DNA from: Bolinopsis microptera
Taxonomy: Eukaryota > Ctenophora > Tentaculata > Lobata > Bolinopsidae
DNA length: 64,000 bases
NCBI RefSeq assembly: GCF_026151205.1
Contig: NC_087080.1
Span: forward strand, 14,145,337 to 14,209,336
Direction of reading: 5' to 3'
Position 1 is the stretch's first letter; each line of letters starts with the position of its first letter. The translations under genes were made by a program, and so were the position numbers. Shown in pieces: positions 11,154-22,510 of the stretch. The notes under the pieces were generated by a model. That model was given only the letters and a program-made list of their open reading frames with translations. It was not told the origin of the DNA and did not search any database.

Positions 11154-11999
11154 CGATGGACACTGACGTGGAGGATTTGGAAATTATCATAGATATTGAG
11201 AAAACTGGTAAGTTGGGTAATGTAATCATGTGATAATCAAATTCAAATAACAGTGTCAATTATTTCTTTAAATAATTGAAATTTGTTTGTTTTTTATCAG
11301 TTCCATACCACCCGGCACCGTACCCCTCCCTCCCCGGCCCCCGCCTTATATCTCATTTCCGCAGAGAAGAAGCTGTCAGATGGAGAGAAGAAGCTGTCCG
11401 ATCTGAGAAAATACCACGACAAGCTTGTACACCGGCTAAGAGAGAGGGAGAGCCACCCATTAGCTACGGTTGGAAATTAACTTTATTGTTTAGTTTAAAC
11501 CTTTCTCAATCCAAATTACTGATCGATGATTTAATAATCCCGAAACAAGAATCATCATCAGTAAAACAACAAATTTTGTACTCCGCATTGTTCATCTAAT
11601 CCCAATTTATAAGTTTATAGATATAAACAATAATAGCGCTAATACTATGTGTTTCAGACACCTGTGCCCACATATGAAGAGCTGAAGAAGATGCTAACTC
11701 CAGCTCCCCCCGATTTAACAGATTTGTCACTATACGACCCCTATCCTCCTACACGATATCTCGAGTACTGCGAGGCTCACCCTCCTCCGCAGGTATCAGA
11801 CCAGGACGTTAAACAGGACGTTGAGATACAGTTAGAGCAGTGGCGCGCCTCGCTGGAACCTTTTGACAGGGCCATTCTACGCGGCGAGGTTACGCCTGAG
11901 GGAGAGATGGAGCGCGGTGAGGTTACGCCAAACAGAGAGAATTGTAAGGAGAATTGCGAGGTTAAACCTCAAATCGCAGACTCTACTAATTCTAAATAA
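11154..11999 (+). CDS. Unrecognised acidic coiled-coil protein, three exons visible
   Basis: Three exons join in frame: 11154-11207 (ATG at 11156), 11365-11468 and 11658-11999. Acceptors are tttttag, tttccgcag and gtttcag; donors are gtaagt and gttgga. The product from that ATG is 165 residues. It begins MDTDVEDLEIIIDIEKT, continues with a charged, probably helical stretch holding the direct repeat EKKLSDGEKKLSDLRKYHDK, then PTYEELKKMLTPAPPDLTDL and a Pro/Tyr-rich DPYPPTRYLEY, and ends acidic with GEVTPEGEMERGEVTP (another short repeat). I do not recognise the family. Because the first exon is preceded by an acceptor-like tag, earlier exons may exist upstream, or the ATG lies in the second exon of a short gene. 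The stop sits at the edge of a segmental duplication, so the C-terminus may have been altered by it. Confidence 0.6.
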
Positions 12000-12049
12000 T
12001 ATGCTTTCGTTATCTCAACAGTTGACAAACGTATTTATTCTTTAATATA

Positions 12050-12247
12050 CACTCAGTTTGTTTTATAAAGACGGTTAATTTTGGCGAAGGCTTCACCGTC
12101 TTTAATTCATCGCAACCCGTTTTTAAATTTGCTGGTAGGAGTAAGGTCAGTGTGTGAAATGTGCTTTATTACATCTGATCTATTTTTAGACCTGTTGAGG
12201 CGTCTTTAATTTTTTAATTTTGAAGTCTTTAAAAAACAAACTGAGTG
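12050..12247. mobile_element. Mariner-type MITE (CACTCAG ends), copy 2
   Basis: Same ends and TA flanks as 10213-10467, and the same flanking sequence on both sides (gtatttattctttaata left, gtcctcacatttcatttccc right), but 57 bp shorter. The shared site means one insertion followed by segmental duplication and internal deletion, not two insertions. Confidence 0.8.
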
Positions 12248-12324
12248 TAGTCCTCACATTTCATTTCCCGTTTATATTTGATTTTCCTGTTTACATTTCC
12301 CGTTGTACAGTTCTCATGATAATT

Positions 12325-12778
12325 TATTAGAAGTTAGCAAGAAGTTAGCAATTTTTATTTAGTTAGCAAGAAGTTAGCAAGAAGTTAGCAAGAAGTTAGC
12401 AATTTTTATTTAGTTAGCAAGAAGTTAGCAAGAAGTTAGCAAGAAGTTAGCAATTTTTATTTAGTTAGCAAGAAGTTAGCAAGAAGTTAGCAATTTCTAT
12501 TTAGTTAGCAAGAAGTTAGCAAGAAGTTAGCAATTTTTATTTAGTTAGCAAGAAGTTAGCAAGAAGTTAGCAAGAAGTTAGCAATTTTTATTTAGTTAGC
12601 AACAAGTTAGCAAGAAGTTAGCAATTTTTATTTAGTTAGCAAGAAGTTAGCAAGAAGTTAGCAATTTTTATTTAGTTAGCAAGAAGTTAGCAAGAAGTTA
12701 GCAAGAAGTTAGCAATTTTTATTTAGTTAGCAAGAAGTTAGCAAGAAGTTAGCAAGAAGTTAGCAATTTTTATTTAGT
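12325..12778 (+). repeat. Minisatellite built from aagaagttagc and tttatttagttagc units
   Basis: About 450 bp of alternating 11-bp units (aagaagttagc) and an 18-bp spacer (aatttttatttagttagc), in blocks of two or three 11-mers per spacer. The corresponding place in the sister segments (10565, 21310) has a single gaagttagca followed by the gccgaaacgtcg motif, so the array grew locally from that sequence in this copy. Confidence 0.9.
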
Positions 12779-13037
12779 TTTCACCAGTTATTATTTGCCT
12801 TATTTCACTTTGTCTGTCGAGAGCCGTGATGCTCCCTACTAAACACTATAATGCATTATAAAATACAAATTACATAATATTATGCACTAGTCCAATTTCA
12901 AAATCTGCTCTGGATATCTTACACATCCACTCAGGATATAATTAATACACTAAACACTTAGCATTTAATATTGAAATAAAATATCGGTACTTTTTGGCGT
13001 GAACAGAATTATCAATCAATGTAAATACTAAATACTA

Positions 13038-14962
13038 CTAAAAAGCTTTAACGAGTTCATAGATAAAGTAGATAACTGATGGTATTGACGATAATAAAGT
13101 TAAACAAGTAAAAACCAGTATTGTATAATCGCACCAGTTTAAACAACCCAATGCGAAAGGTGTCTGTTGTAACGCATTATCGAATACAACAAAACATTCT
13201 GCATTAACAGTACTACCCATGTTCTGGATAATCATTCCAACTATTCTAAATATCATAGCAAAACTAATACATCCTTTTGCTAGTGTTGCTGGAATGTAAA
13301 ATAAATATGCCTGCAAACTGTCTTTCTCCTTCAATAACTTAAAATCTTTAACACCTGACATTACAATCTTTATAACGGGTAACATATAAATTAGAGCAGT
13401 AAAAATGTCCTTGCCTACCAGAAACCAAGGAGGGTTATCAATGATAAACTTATCTACATAAAAGTATTCTAATATTAACTCAGGTGCATCTTCTAACAAT
13501 AATTTAACAGTTAAAGCTGCCAACGTAGATAACACCACCCTGAATCGGTCCCTCCCCTTGTTATTCTCCACAACATTAAAATAACAGAAAGCAACTAACA
13601 CACTTTTAATAGCACCTAAACATGCAAATCCTAATATACTATTATTAACATGAGTATTTCTGTAAATTAAGGGATCTATTAACTCACCACGCTCTAGTTT
13701 ATAAAAGTAATACGTGTCAGACAAAACGTCCACCACATCCCAGAATATTTTAAATAGTGGTAAAATAATAAGTTGTGAAATTGAAAGGATATGTGCACAA
13801 CATAATGGTAAAGTTATACATCCGAAGAAAATATGTCTACGTTTTTTAGATTCTTTAACTCTCTCACAATTCTTTCTTATTTCCTTTTTCAATAAATTAT
13901 CTTCTATATCCCCAACGGGAATAGTAGCTACTTTACTGTGTTGTTTTGATTCCTTCTTTTTAAGTTTTAACTTTCCTTTAATATCCTCATACTTAGCACT
14001 CCGTAAAAGTTTCTTAGTGTACAATAGATTAGTGTTAGACCTGTACGTGTGCTTAATAAGTGTCCAGGGGGTACCTTCATTGTTAATGCCTGTTTTAATA
14101 CTGATAATAATAAAGAACACAAAAACTACCACAGGGAATAGGACAGGTACTATCATAGCAAATATCGCTCCTGTCTCACTCACACGTGGTTTCCACGTGA
14201 CTGTTACATTGCAGAGCTTGTTGCCACCTACTGTTACACATGTTCCGTTCTTTGTTGTGTTACCTGCGGGGTAAAACAATACTATTATCACTTATATGTA
14301 CCTGATGATTATAATTAAAATTATGATCAACTCCCCGGTCCCCCCCCCCCCTCCCAATCGATTATTAAAAATTCTACCAAGTTATGGAATAGTATCTGGA
14401 CCGACGGCTGGAATAATTTGATTCTTATATCAAACCCACAAAACATTTGATATGTTAAAATAAGATTACATTTTGTTGTAACTAAAATAGCCTAAATTAA
14501 AAAATATTGCCAGCAAAATTCAAATAAGACAGCTAGTCTATTTTTGAAAAAGACTTTTTATCGAGAAGTACACATTTTAATAAATATTGAAATTAGAAAT
14601 GGGAGACTTACTGTAAAATATCAGGTCAGCAGTTTGCTTCACGGGTGTCCGTGTAGCACCAGAATCAGCAGGATCAGTAAGTGTAACTTCACAAGTAAAC
14701 TGCAAGTTACCCCTTGTATTATCAGAACCTGCCACCTCCAAGGTGGTTGTTTGTGTTCCATCTGTTCCATCTCCACTACTGTACGAAGCTGCTCCCACAT
14801 CTGGTGTGTAGGTGCTGTTATCGGTCAAGATCGTTTCTCCCAATTTCCACACGACGTTTGTTACCTCTGCAGTCAAACTACTGATATCACATTTTACAGT
14901 GAACGTAGCGGCTGTACTATCTACCACTTCTCTACTTCGAGGTGACACAATTATCGCTGAAC
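13038..14962 (-). CDS. Ig-domain multi-pass membrane protein, paralog A (5' incomplete)
   Basis: Two exons are clear: an Ig exon (14612-14962, phase 1 at both ends) and a long last exon (13038-14263). The Ig domain has the canonical Cys in FTVKCDIS, Trp in VVWKLG and second Cys in LQFTCEV. The last exon adds about 407 residues: an N-glycosylation-rich stalk (NTTKNGT, NVTVTW), a first membrane helix FAMIVPVLFPVVVFVFFIII, a basic Lys-rich cytoplasmic loop, then about six more hydrophobic segments. DVVDVLSDTYYFYKLERGE and LLLEDAPELILEYFYVDKF recall XK-related proteins only loosely; I do not assign the family. No signal-peptide exon was found up to 16.4 kb. Compared with paralog B the second Ig exon is missing. 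An Ig ectodomain on a multi-pass tail suggests a surface receptor or adhesion protein (inference). Confidence 0.75.
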
Positions 14963-15260
14963 CTGAAATAACGGGAATTTAGAATAACTAAAACACTCGA
15001 ATAACATGTGGTTAGTGTAGTTTTTTGTTGAGATGTGACAGCTATATTTACGGGTTTTACTTAACTATTAGCTATTTGATGAATTGTGGTCACATTTTCA
15101 ACTATTTGTTCTACACCCACCCATAGCCAAGTCTTCTGAACAAAATCCTAAAATAACTTTTGAATTATCAGATGCGTTGGTAGTAACTAGTAGCTGGTAT
15201 TACCCACTAGTCTAGAACCAAAATGGTACCAGCTCATTACAATGGTAATAAGCCGATAAT

Positions 15261-16478
15261 CAGCCTATGGTAATACTCTGGTGTAGAACGAAATCGAGAA
15301 GCTTATTAGTTATGACCACCCTGGTAATAGCCAGGCCGGTAACCCGTTCTATTATCAATTTAGAGTGTGTATAAGTCGTGTCCAGACCTCACTTTTTCTA
15401 GAATTCCAGAAAATAAGTGATATTACAATAACGTCACAGTATTTATATAGTAAGGAAGCTATATGTTTCTGCATTTAAGTGCAGCTTAATCTGTAGCTGT
15501 TGGCCGCACACATCGAACTTTTAGCTGTTTACCGCAAACATTCACTCTGACAGTCGTTTTCCGCACTTTTAGTTTTCCGCACAAATATGAACTTCTTGCA
15601 CAATTTTAGATGAAGAATTAATGACCCACCTAATTTTGGGAGATTTTGAGGCTAGTTAGAGATCTAGTCACTGCAATATTGTGGTAACTAGGATTATTAG
15701 GGATACAATATTCACCGTGATTGGAGCTGCCTATTAATTATTCGACTGCTTTTGGACGGTTATAGTTGGGTTAGCTAGTTAGAATAAGATTTCGGCCCCC
15801 CTATTGTTAATGATATGGTTTAATTATAGCTGTGGTCAGTTTACTACCGCCATCATCAGATAAAAATTTCACGTGTGGCAGTACAATTGTTTCATATTCT
15901 AGCTCAAACTTGGCTCTCCTTCAAAGTTTTATCAGTTTTCAAGAAAACAACAATTTCAAGGTTTGGCACCGGTTGTCTCTTAATAAGTCTTTGTGTTTTT
16001 GTGTTTTCAGTCAAGACTTTCCCTCATCGCATCATGACCAATATGCATGGAGTACTACAGGGCTACTGGAGGTGGAGTTTGTTGACATACCACCACTATT
16101 GTGCACCAAAGAAATATATCCATTATATTGGTTCCGATGTAATGAGGGACAGTCTAAACTTCAAAAGTTTGAGAGCTGGAAGATTAAACAATTGGTTAGG
16201 TCGTCAAATTCAGCCCTCGGTGCAAGACCGACGATAATGAAACTTCTAGATAATTAAACAATGTAGTTGAGATTTGAATCTAAAGGATTGAGACATTCAG
16301 GGCAAATGAACGAGCGACAGCTATTGTTATGCAGCTGTTACGTACCGACTCAAAAACGGCTGAATCCCCGCCTAGAAAGAAAACTCACAGTTTACTTAGT
16401 CATAAATATTTTATGATAAATTACTTCGACTTGGCGATTCAAATTTGTTTACTCCTATCAACTTAATCCTCTCGAGCA
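15261..16478. other. Unique DNA between paralog A and the thrombospondin-repeat gene
   Basis: The duplicated segment ends at about 15260. Beyond it no gene is certain. Overlapping open frames at 15832-16257 (141 codons) and 15875-16237 (120 codons) occupy a stretch with an acceptor-like tttgtgttttcag at about 16009 and a donor-like ttggttaggt near 16194. It could be an internal exon of something unrecognised, but neither frame shows a known motif. Confidence 0.35.
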
Positions 16479-17327
16479 ATGAAACATTTCTGCGCATCTG
16501 TAGTTTTGCTAACACTTTTAGTGTTAATCGTTACTTCGTACGAGTGTCCATTGAAGAACAAGAAGCTCAACAAGAAAATCAAGCAGTACAACAAGAAGTG
16601 CCTACAGAAAGGTTTCCAGTCGTCTCTGGGCTGTGAATCCAGCGATGGTGAATTAAAGAAAAAGGCTTCGAGGAAATGCAGTAAACTTGAACAAGTCCTG
16701 AAAAGGTGTGGCCACACTTGTCCAACTGATGGAAACTGGAGTGATTTCGGGGATTGGTCAGACTGCTCGGCTGCTTGCGGAGGACGATCCCAGAAGAGAA
16801 CGAGGAGTTGCTCCGACCCAGCCCCTGCTAACGGTGGATCCAACTGTGTAGGAGATGCTGAGGAAACACAAGAATGCAACGATCAGCCTTGCGAGCCTTA
16901 CTCGTTAAAGGTATTTTGTGACGATGATACAACAGTTTATATAGATGGAGTTCAGAAGTACACAGACACAAACTGGCAGGCACTAGCGTCACTCAGTGTT
17001 CCATCACCCACCCGGGTCATAGCAGTTAAATGTTACAATGGTGGTGGTGAATATGGTATCGTAGCAGGCATGAAGGATGCGGAAGGAAACGATTTCATGG
17101 TCTCGAACAATTCCTGGATGTGTGCTGGAGTGGAGGAGATTGGCTGGGAAAAGCCTGACTTTGTTGAAGGAGACAACTGGAAGCAACCCCTAGACCGGGG
17201 TAATGGCCATTTCATGATAAGTGCAGGAAGTCCTTGGAACCAGATTAACTCTGCCGACAGAAGATCAATCTGGTCAAGCAGAGGGGAAAAGGATAGAACA
17301 GCATACTGCCGGAAGATACTAATCTAA
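16479..17327 (+). CDS. Secreted thrombospondin type 1 repeat protein
   Basis: 282 residues in one open frame. Residues 1-20 are a signal peptide (hydrophobic VVLLTLLVLIV, cleavage probably near TSY). Residues 21-84 are Lys-rich with Cys at 23, 41, 52, 67, 77 and 81. Residues 85-139 form a thrombospondin type 1 repeat: the W..WSDC tryptophan/cysteine ladder GNWSDFGDWSDCSAACGG, then RTRSC and ETQECNDQPC. Residues 140-282 are a Cys- and aromatic-rich, probably beta-sandwich domain with DDDTTVYIDGVQKY, TRVIAVKCYNGGGEYGIVAG, and a tail ending AYCRKILI. Thrombospondin repeats bind matrix and glycans (family knowledge), so an extracellular matrix, mucus or lectin-like role is likely. The C-terminal domain may bind carbohydrate, which is inference. 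No intron is needed; the gene lies just beyond the duplicated Ig locus and is transcribed away from it. Confidence 0.88.
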   Translation: MKHFCASVVLLTLLVLIVTSYECPLKNKKLNKKIKQYNKKCLQKGFQSSLGCESSDGELKKKASRKCSKLEQVLKRCGHTCPTDGNWSDFGDWSDCSAACGGRSQKRTRSCSDPAPANGGSNCVGDAEETQECNDQPCEPYSLKVFCDDDTTVYIDGVQKYTDTNWQALASLSVPSPTRVIAVKCYNGGGEYGIVAGMKDAEGNDFMVSNNSWMCAGVEEIGWEKPDFVEGDNWKQPLDRGNGHFMISAGSPWNQINSADRRSIWSSRGEKDRTAYCRKILI

Positions 17328-19883
17328 ACCCCTCTATAACAGCTGTATACCCCTCTTCAACTGCATCTTGGAGTAAGATGAGGGGTCTTGGACATTGGAA
17401 TTAAACCTTGAACTGGTCTTGAAATGACCTTGCATGATTCCGAATGATTTTATCTCTTAGTGTGAACTACATCGTAAAATTAGAACTTCGAGTGCACTCA
17501 AATTTCTAATTTTCATTCCAATTTATTCGGAGCCGAAAAGGAGGCTGCTACCTTCTTTTTTAACATAACCATGAGTTCGAGGTTGGTTTTGCAAATCAAG
17601 GGGAAAGGGACACCTACCGTTTGACATAAGTAAGAAAAGCAACTACAAGAATGTGATTTTTAAATCTAAAAATTGCCTTAATATCTTGTGAAAAGGAAAG
17701 AATGCTTGATATTAACCTTCGAAATTTGAATTGCACCGGAATGTTTAATTTTACGACGGGTTCTTAAAACAAAGCAGTGATTTGGATGTTTTTTTTTAGT
17801 GGACAATGAAAGATCTTGTTTCGAAAAGCGCACATTATTGTTGTTTGTAAGAAAAAAATAGAAAAATAACCTTTTTTATCTTGTCCGCCTTTTTTCCATC
17901 CAGTTGCTGCCCTGAAAAACAGTTAGTACCGCTATATCTACACTTTATCTACACTCCTTTTTACTGTTTTCTTGCATTCATTTATTAATTATTTTACGAA
18001 GATTTGTGTTCAACTTGTGCTGTCTTACTTTATGTCAATGACAAAATTAGGCGGAGCTTGTGGAAGCCACGTGGAGAGTGGTCCGACATCACTCACTCAT
18101 TTCCAGAAAGGGGAGCATTTCATTAGTAACCATTAGTAACCATTAGTAAGTTAGTAACCATTAGTAACCATTAGTAACCACTAGTCACTCATTTCCAGGA
18201 AGGGGAGCATTTTATTCTCATTTAACTATATACAAAAATAAGTATAAAGAATAAGGAAAAGGAACGGGAATGAAGCCAATACCAGAAGTGAAACCCCACC
18301 AAAGAATAATTGATCCTTAGGTAGACCTGGTGAAATAAAGTAACTGAACTGTAAGTATATGAAAAGACGGAAGGAATAAAGGAGAGAGGAAATAATGTTA
18401 TGTGAACATCATCAGCAGATGATTTGGCACACCGGTTTCGGGGGTTTAACACCTGTACCGGTTTAATGTGCCAAGACCCCCTAGCGATCACTCGTCAGTG
18501 CGATCACCTGTCCACGTTAAATGTGATGTCGCTGACATCAAGTATACTGTATTTGTACAGAATACTAGGTCGGTCTTTCAGAAGCTTTCTGGATTTACTC
18601 TTCAGGAGTCTGTCATTATGACATCTCTAAAGAAGTGTCCTATAAAGGGTCCTGGTTTATCATAACTTACCTCACAGAACTGCGGCTTTCCTTCTTCGAT
18701 ATATCTTATGTATTATATCACTTGCACGGTTTAGCTCCACAGTTTCTTAAATCTATCTCTATCTATAATCAACATACATTTTATCTTACTATATATAAAG
18801 CGAGACGATATATATCCGTACCATTTTACTGACACCACGGCATCAACTTTAACACGACTTTTCGCAAAAACCGTAAAAGATATAAAACTGAAACTTTTTT
18901 ACTGGGTCAAATGTATTAATGGCCTTCAAATCAGCATGAAAAAATAAAAAATTGGCCAAGAAATAACAATTTTAGTGCCCAAAATTTGGACCCCCAAGTG
19001 GTGTCAAAAACGCGAATTAAATATGTAATAATTTATTTAGTCTCTTGAGTGTTGACACCACTTAAGCATTAAGGGTTAGACGGGTTCCTGCTAGTTATTA
19101 TAGTCCCTGAGTCCCTCTCCTATAATCTCTCACGTGCCTGTATCACCTGATTAAACACGTGGGGCCACCTCATGTTTTACCTTACTGTACCAACACGTGT
19201 CGCGATCCTGCCTCTTGATAACAAATAATTTGAGGACAACATGACACTCAACTTTGAAACTTTGAACATAACACGAGGAAATAACTATGGACAGAACTGA
19301 ACAAGAACCACATTCGAAGACTAAAACATCTGAATGACTCTGCAACCCAGGAGTCAACTACTCAGTTATCATCGCTCAATAATCGGTTTGGTATCGACGT
19401 TACATACTTTATTATTATTTTTTCTTTAAAGCTGACTTAAGAAACCAAGGAATTAAAGTTGCTGTCCTAACATTAAATAGCTGATTTTATTTATATATCA
19501 CTTTCTTTTTTTTTTCTTTCTTCAAAACATTCCAGTTCATTGTGCAGAAAGATGGAGATAAAGCCGTAGTACGTACATGTTGCATTGCACTGGATCGAGA
19601 TTGCACTGTGTGGTTTCCTCCAGTCTGCGGCCTGCGCTGCGCGCTTATATAAACGTATTCGGCGCAGATCGACTGGAGGAGATTGCACTGTGTAGGCTCC
19701 GGTGTAATGTGATGTATGTAATACGGCTTTACAAATTTTGGAGGCATGTAGGGATATAGATCTGATACCAATCGTATATACTAAAAATACTCTAGCACAA
19801 TTGTAACTGCAGTTTTACAGAACTCTAAATGCTTAATGAACACTCTTGCAGGTACCACCCGTATTCACACTCAGACCTGAGTT
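17328..19883. other. Intergenic DNA, no gene supported
   Basis: It contains a short cattagtaac tandem tract at 18121-18182, flanked by two copies of cactcatttccag followed by aggggagcattt. Near 19590-19700 an imperfect inverted repeat (cctccagtctgcgg against ggcgcagatcgactggagg) is enclosed by gattgcactgtgt on both sides; its identity is unknown. The remaining small open frames look random. Confidence 0.5.
18121..18182 (+). repeat. Short tandem repeat cattagtaac
   Basis: About six copies of an 11-bp unit (cattagtaac plus c), with one broken unit reading cattagtaagttagtaac. Confidence 0.85.
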
Positions 19884-20171
19884 CAGTGGCGTAACGTTGC
19901 CTGTTGGCGCCCCCCTGCCGAAAAGGCGCCCCCCTGTTGGCGCCCCCTCCCCTTTTGGTGCCCCTCCCTAAAATTGAACAAATTAGGTGATTTTAGAGGA
20001 TACGCCGGTAAAATCTCTAAAAAAGTGTGTATCTAGAGTAAAACGCGCATTTTTGCTAGTACTTTAGTTAAGTTTTCGAAATTGTCCCACATTCAAACGA
20101 AGATTTGGCGCCCCCCTAAGACGGCGCCCCCCTGCACAGCGGGGTCAGCAGGGCCCTTCGTTACGCCACTG
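19884..20171. mobile_element. hAT-type MITE with perfect TIR and 8-bp TSD
   Basis: A 288-bp element with perfect 13-bp terminal inverted repeats, cagtggcgtaacg and cgttacgccactg. Perfect 8-bp TSD cctgagtt at 19876-19883 and 20172-20179. The interior carries several ggcgcccccct phrases. CAG-type ends and an 8-bp TSD are diagnostic of hAT non-autonomous elements. Confidence 0.92.
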
Positions 20172-21485
20172 CCTGAGTTTAGTCATTTTCCGATACGAGA
20201 TTGGGGACGGGTTCTATAAACAAACAAACAAACAAACATATGTTTCTGCAGATTCTAAGTTAATTTTGTTTTAACCTTTTTATCGCCGTCTCAATTCTAA
20301 ACAGTTCACATAACGGTTCATATCGTCAAACAACTCCGTTCTAAGAATTTTCCCACACATAATCAAATCAAGATATCCTAGCATCTAATCTGTAGTGTGA
20401 GGTAAAATAAAACAGAAAACTCAGAGTTGAGAAAACTCAATGTCCGTTCATCAAATCAATGATTCTACCCGAGAAGGGCAGTATAAATCTACCAGTAAAC
20501 TATTATATATTATTTTCTTGATATAAAAGGCGTAAAAGTGCTTTGACCGTCTATTATAGATGAACCGCTCTTTCAGTTGATCCTAAAGTCAGTAGGTATT
20601 ACATTATCGAAAATTCATCCATCTTAGAGTTATGTTAATGAGTTACATGATATCCAAGGGATTTGTTTTTATAACTAATTATAGATGTAAAGTTGCAAAC
20701 AAGCACAGAATTTAGGAATTTCTATTAAATTTATGTTGAGTCTATTATTATAAATAGTAAGAACGGGGTCTTTTATTACTTTTATGAATATTAATACAAT
20801 ATATACTGTTATTAATTATTAAGTAAGTTAGTAATTTTTCTATGGAATTTAAATTAACCTTTCTCACTTACTTGATTCAAAGGAGTAGAGCAGGAGTAAC
20901 AGTACTCCGCAAAGATCTTTCATATCAACTAGATTCGCTGCGTATCACGAATGTCACATCATATCTGCACATGAAATTGGTTAAAGCTATCTACAACTTC
21001 GAAGCTAATCGCCCACCTATATCCATATAACTGTAACCACAGATTCTAACAATATATTGTAGGTTTACAACCTACCAGGACGCGCGCCGAGTTGGACTCG
21101 TCGACGATCCAATATATGGAACAGATATTTTACGACTATCACCCGTTAAACAATATAAACATAATATAACAATGACCCTGTAATATAAAATTCAATATAA
21201 AAATTCAATAAAAATCTTAGAAAATTTTATAAAAACTCTTTGTAGTAGTAATAAAAATAGCCAATTCAATTTGTTGGCTTTAAATTAATAGAGCCAACAG
21301 TTCTCATAATAATTGATTAGAAGTTAGCAAGAGGCCAATGAGTCATGAGTGCCGAAACGTCGATTATTTCTATTTAGTTTTCACCAGTTATTATTTGCCT
21401 TATTTTACTTTGTATGTCGGGAGCCGTTTAGCTCCCTACTAAACACTATAATGCATTATGAAATACAAATTACATATTACATAAT
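20172..21485. other. Repeat-derived DNA flanking the second Ig locus
   Basis: 20820-21300 is repeated in the same orientation at about 28530-28890. Both carry a 62-codon frame (20842-21030 and 28550-28738) beginning MEFKLTFLTYLIQRSRAG and differing at only two residues. It shows no motif and is probably just part of the repeat. 21300-21485 is another copy of the duplicated segment (single gaagttagca, gccgaaacgtcgatta, ctccctactaaacactat). A cggggtcttttattacttt phrase near 20764 recurs at 26700. Confidence 0.6.
21058..21149 (+). mobile_element. ~90-bp palindrome-headed element, copy 4, with empty site in window
   Basis: The flanking acaatata is duplicated on both sides. The sister segment at 28756 reads ctaacaatatacacataata with no insertion, an exact empty site. 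The insertion therefore occurred after the 20.8/28.5-kb segments were duplicated. Confidence 0.85.
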
Positions 21486-22510
21486 TTGACCAAAACCCAT
21501 AATCATGGGTAGAGTGGAGCGCTGCCAGTGTCTCTCTTTCCCAAACAAAAGGCAATGATATCAATTTGAATGACCGTTATCAAATGCAAAATGATACCGA
21601 GAATGAAATCGGTCGCTCGATTTTCCCACTCATTCATGGCTTACGAATTGTAATAAGTTTCGATTTATAACATGTAATCTATTTCAATTGTAAATGAATG
21701 GGAAAAGCAGAATTTGTTCAAAATCACGAATGAGCAAAATTTGAACCTTTCGCACGTGCAAACCTTAAGCGGAAGTTGCGTGCGCATCCAATATTGAATC
21801 ACCGTAAATTTTTGCATAATGGTGTTTTATATATAGTTTGATAAGCATGAAAAGTTTCAAAGTATTTCAAGAAGAACTCTTATCACAACGGCACTCCAAA
21901 GTTGACGGAAATTGGTGAAAACAGCAATTTTCAGTGATTTTAGCAATTTTCTAACAATTTGGGCGTGGCCCCACGTGAGCAAATTTTCGAATTTCAACTT
22001 TAAAACTAACCTATGACACAATTTAGACCTTTAGAAAGCAAAACTGAGCTCCACAACCCAAGGGATGGTGTAACACCAGAGAATACTAGAACGTAAAATG
22101 AGCGTTTTTATAAAATTATTCTTTAAAAAAGCACTAACTTCAATAGCGAATATCTTTATGAAGGAGCAAGCTAGAAAAACTTTCCGGTAGATTTTCAGAA
22201 TGCTTGAACGATTATCTAAGGTGAAAATGTCCTCAGATTTTGAATAAAATTACTTCTTAATAGCGTAAAATCGATTTTAAAAGTGATTACTTTGTCAAAA
22301 ATCAAGTTTTTAAAATGGTTAACTTGATGACGTCATCAAGTGGTGATGACGACGTTAAATTACTTTTAAATATAATTTAAACTAAAGTCTAAATAATTAT
22401 CTTCAAGACCTGAGGTCCGAAATGGCTGTATCTTTAAAGCTTTTGAATCTACGGACACCTAAATATAGCCTATAATTGACTGGCAAAGCGTCTATCCCTG
22501 AATATATGTA

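Noticed and set aside
13714-14274. 186-codon plus-strand frame opposite paralog A
   Set aside because: Shadow of the minus-strand membrane-protein exon; it is lost in paralog B, where the opposite frame is much shorter.
20842-21030. 62-codon frame repeated at 28550-28738 as a small conserved gene
   Set aside because: Conservation extends equally into the flanking non-coding sequence, so it reflects recent segmental duplication and not coding constraint.
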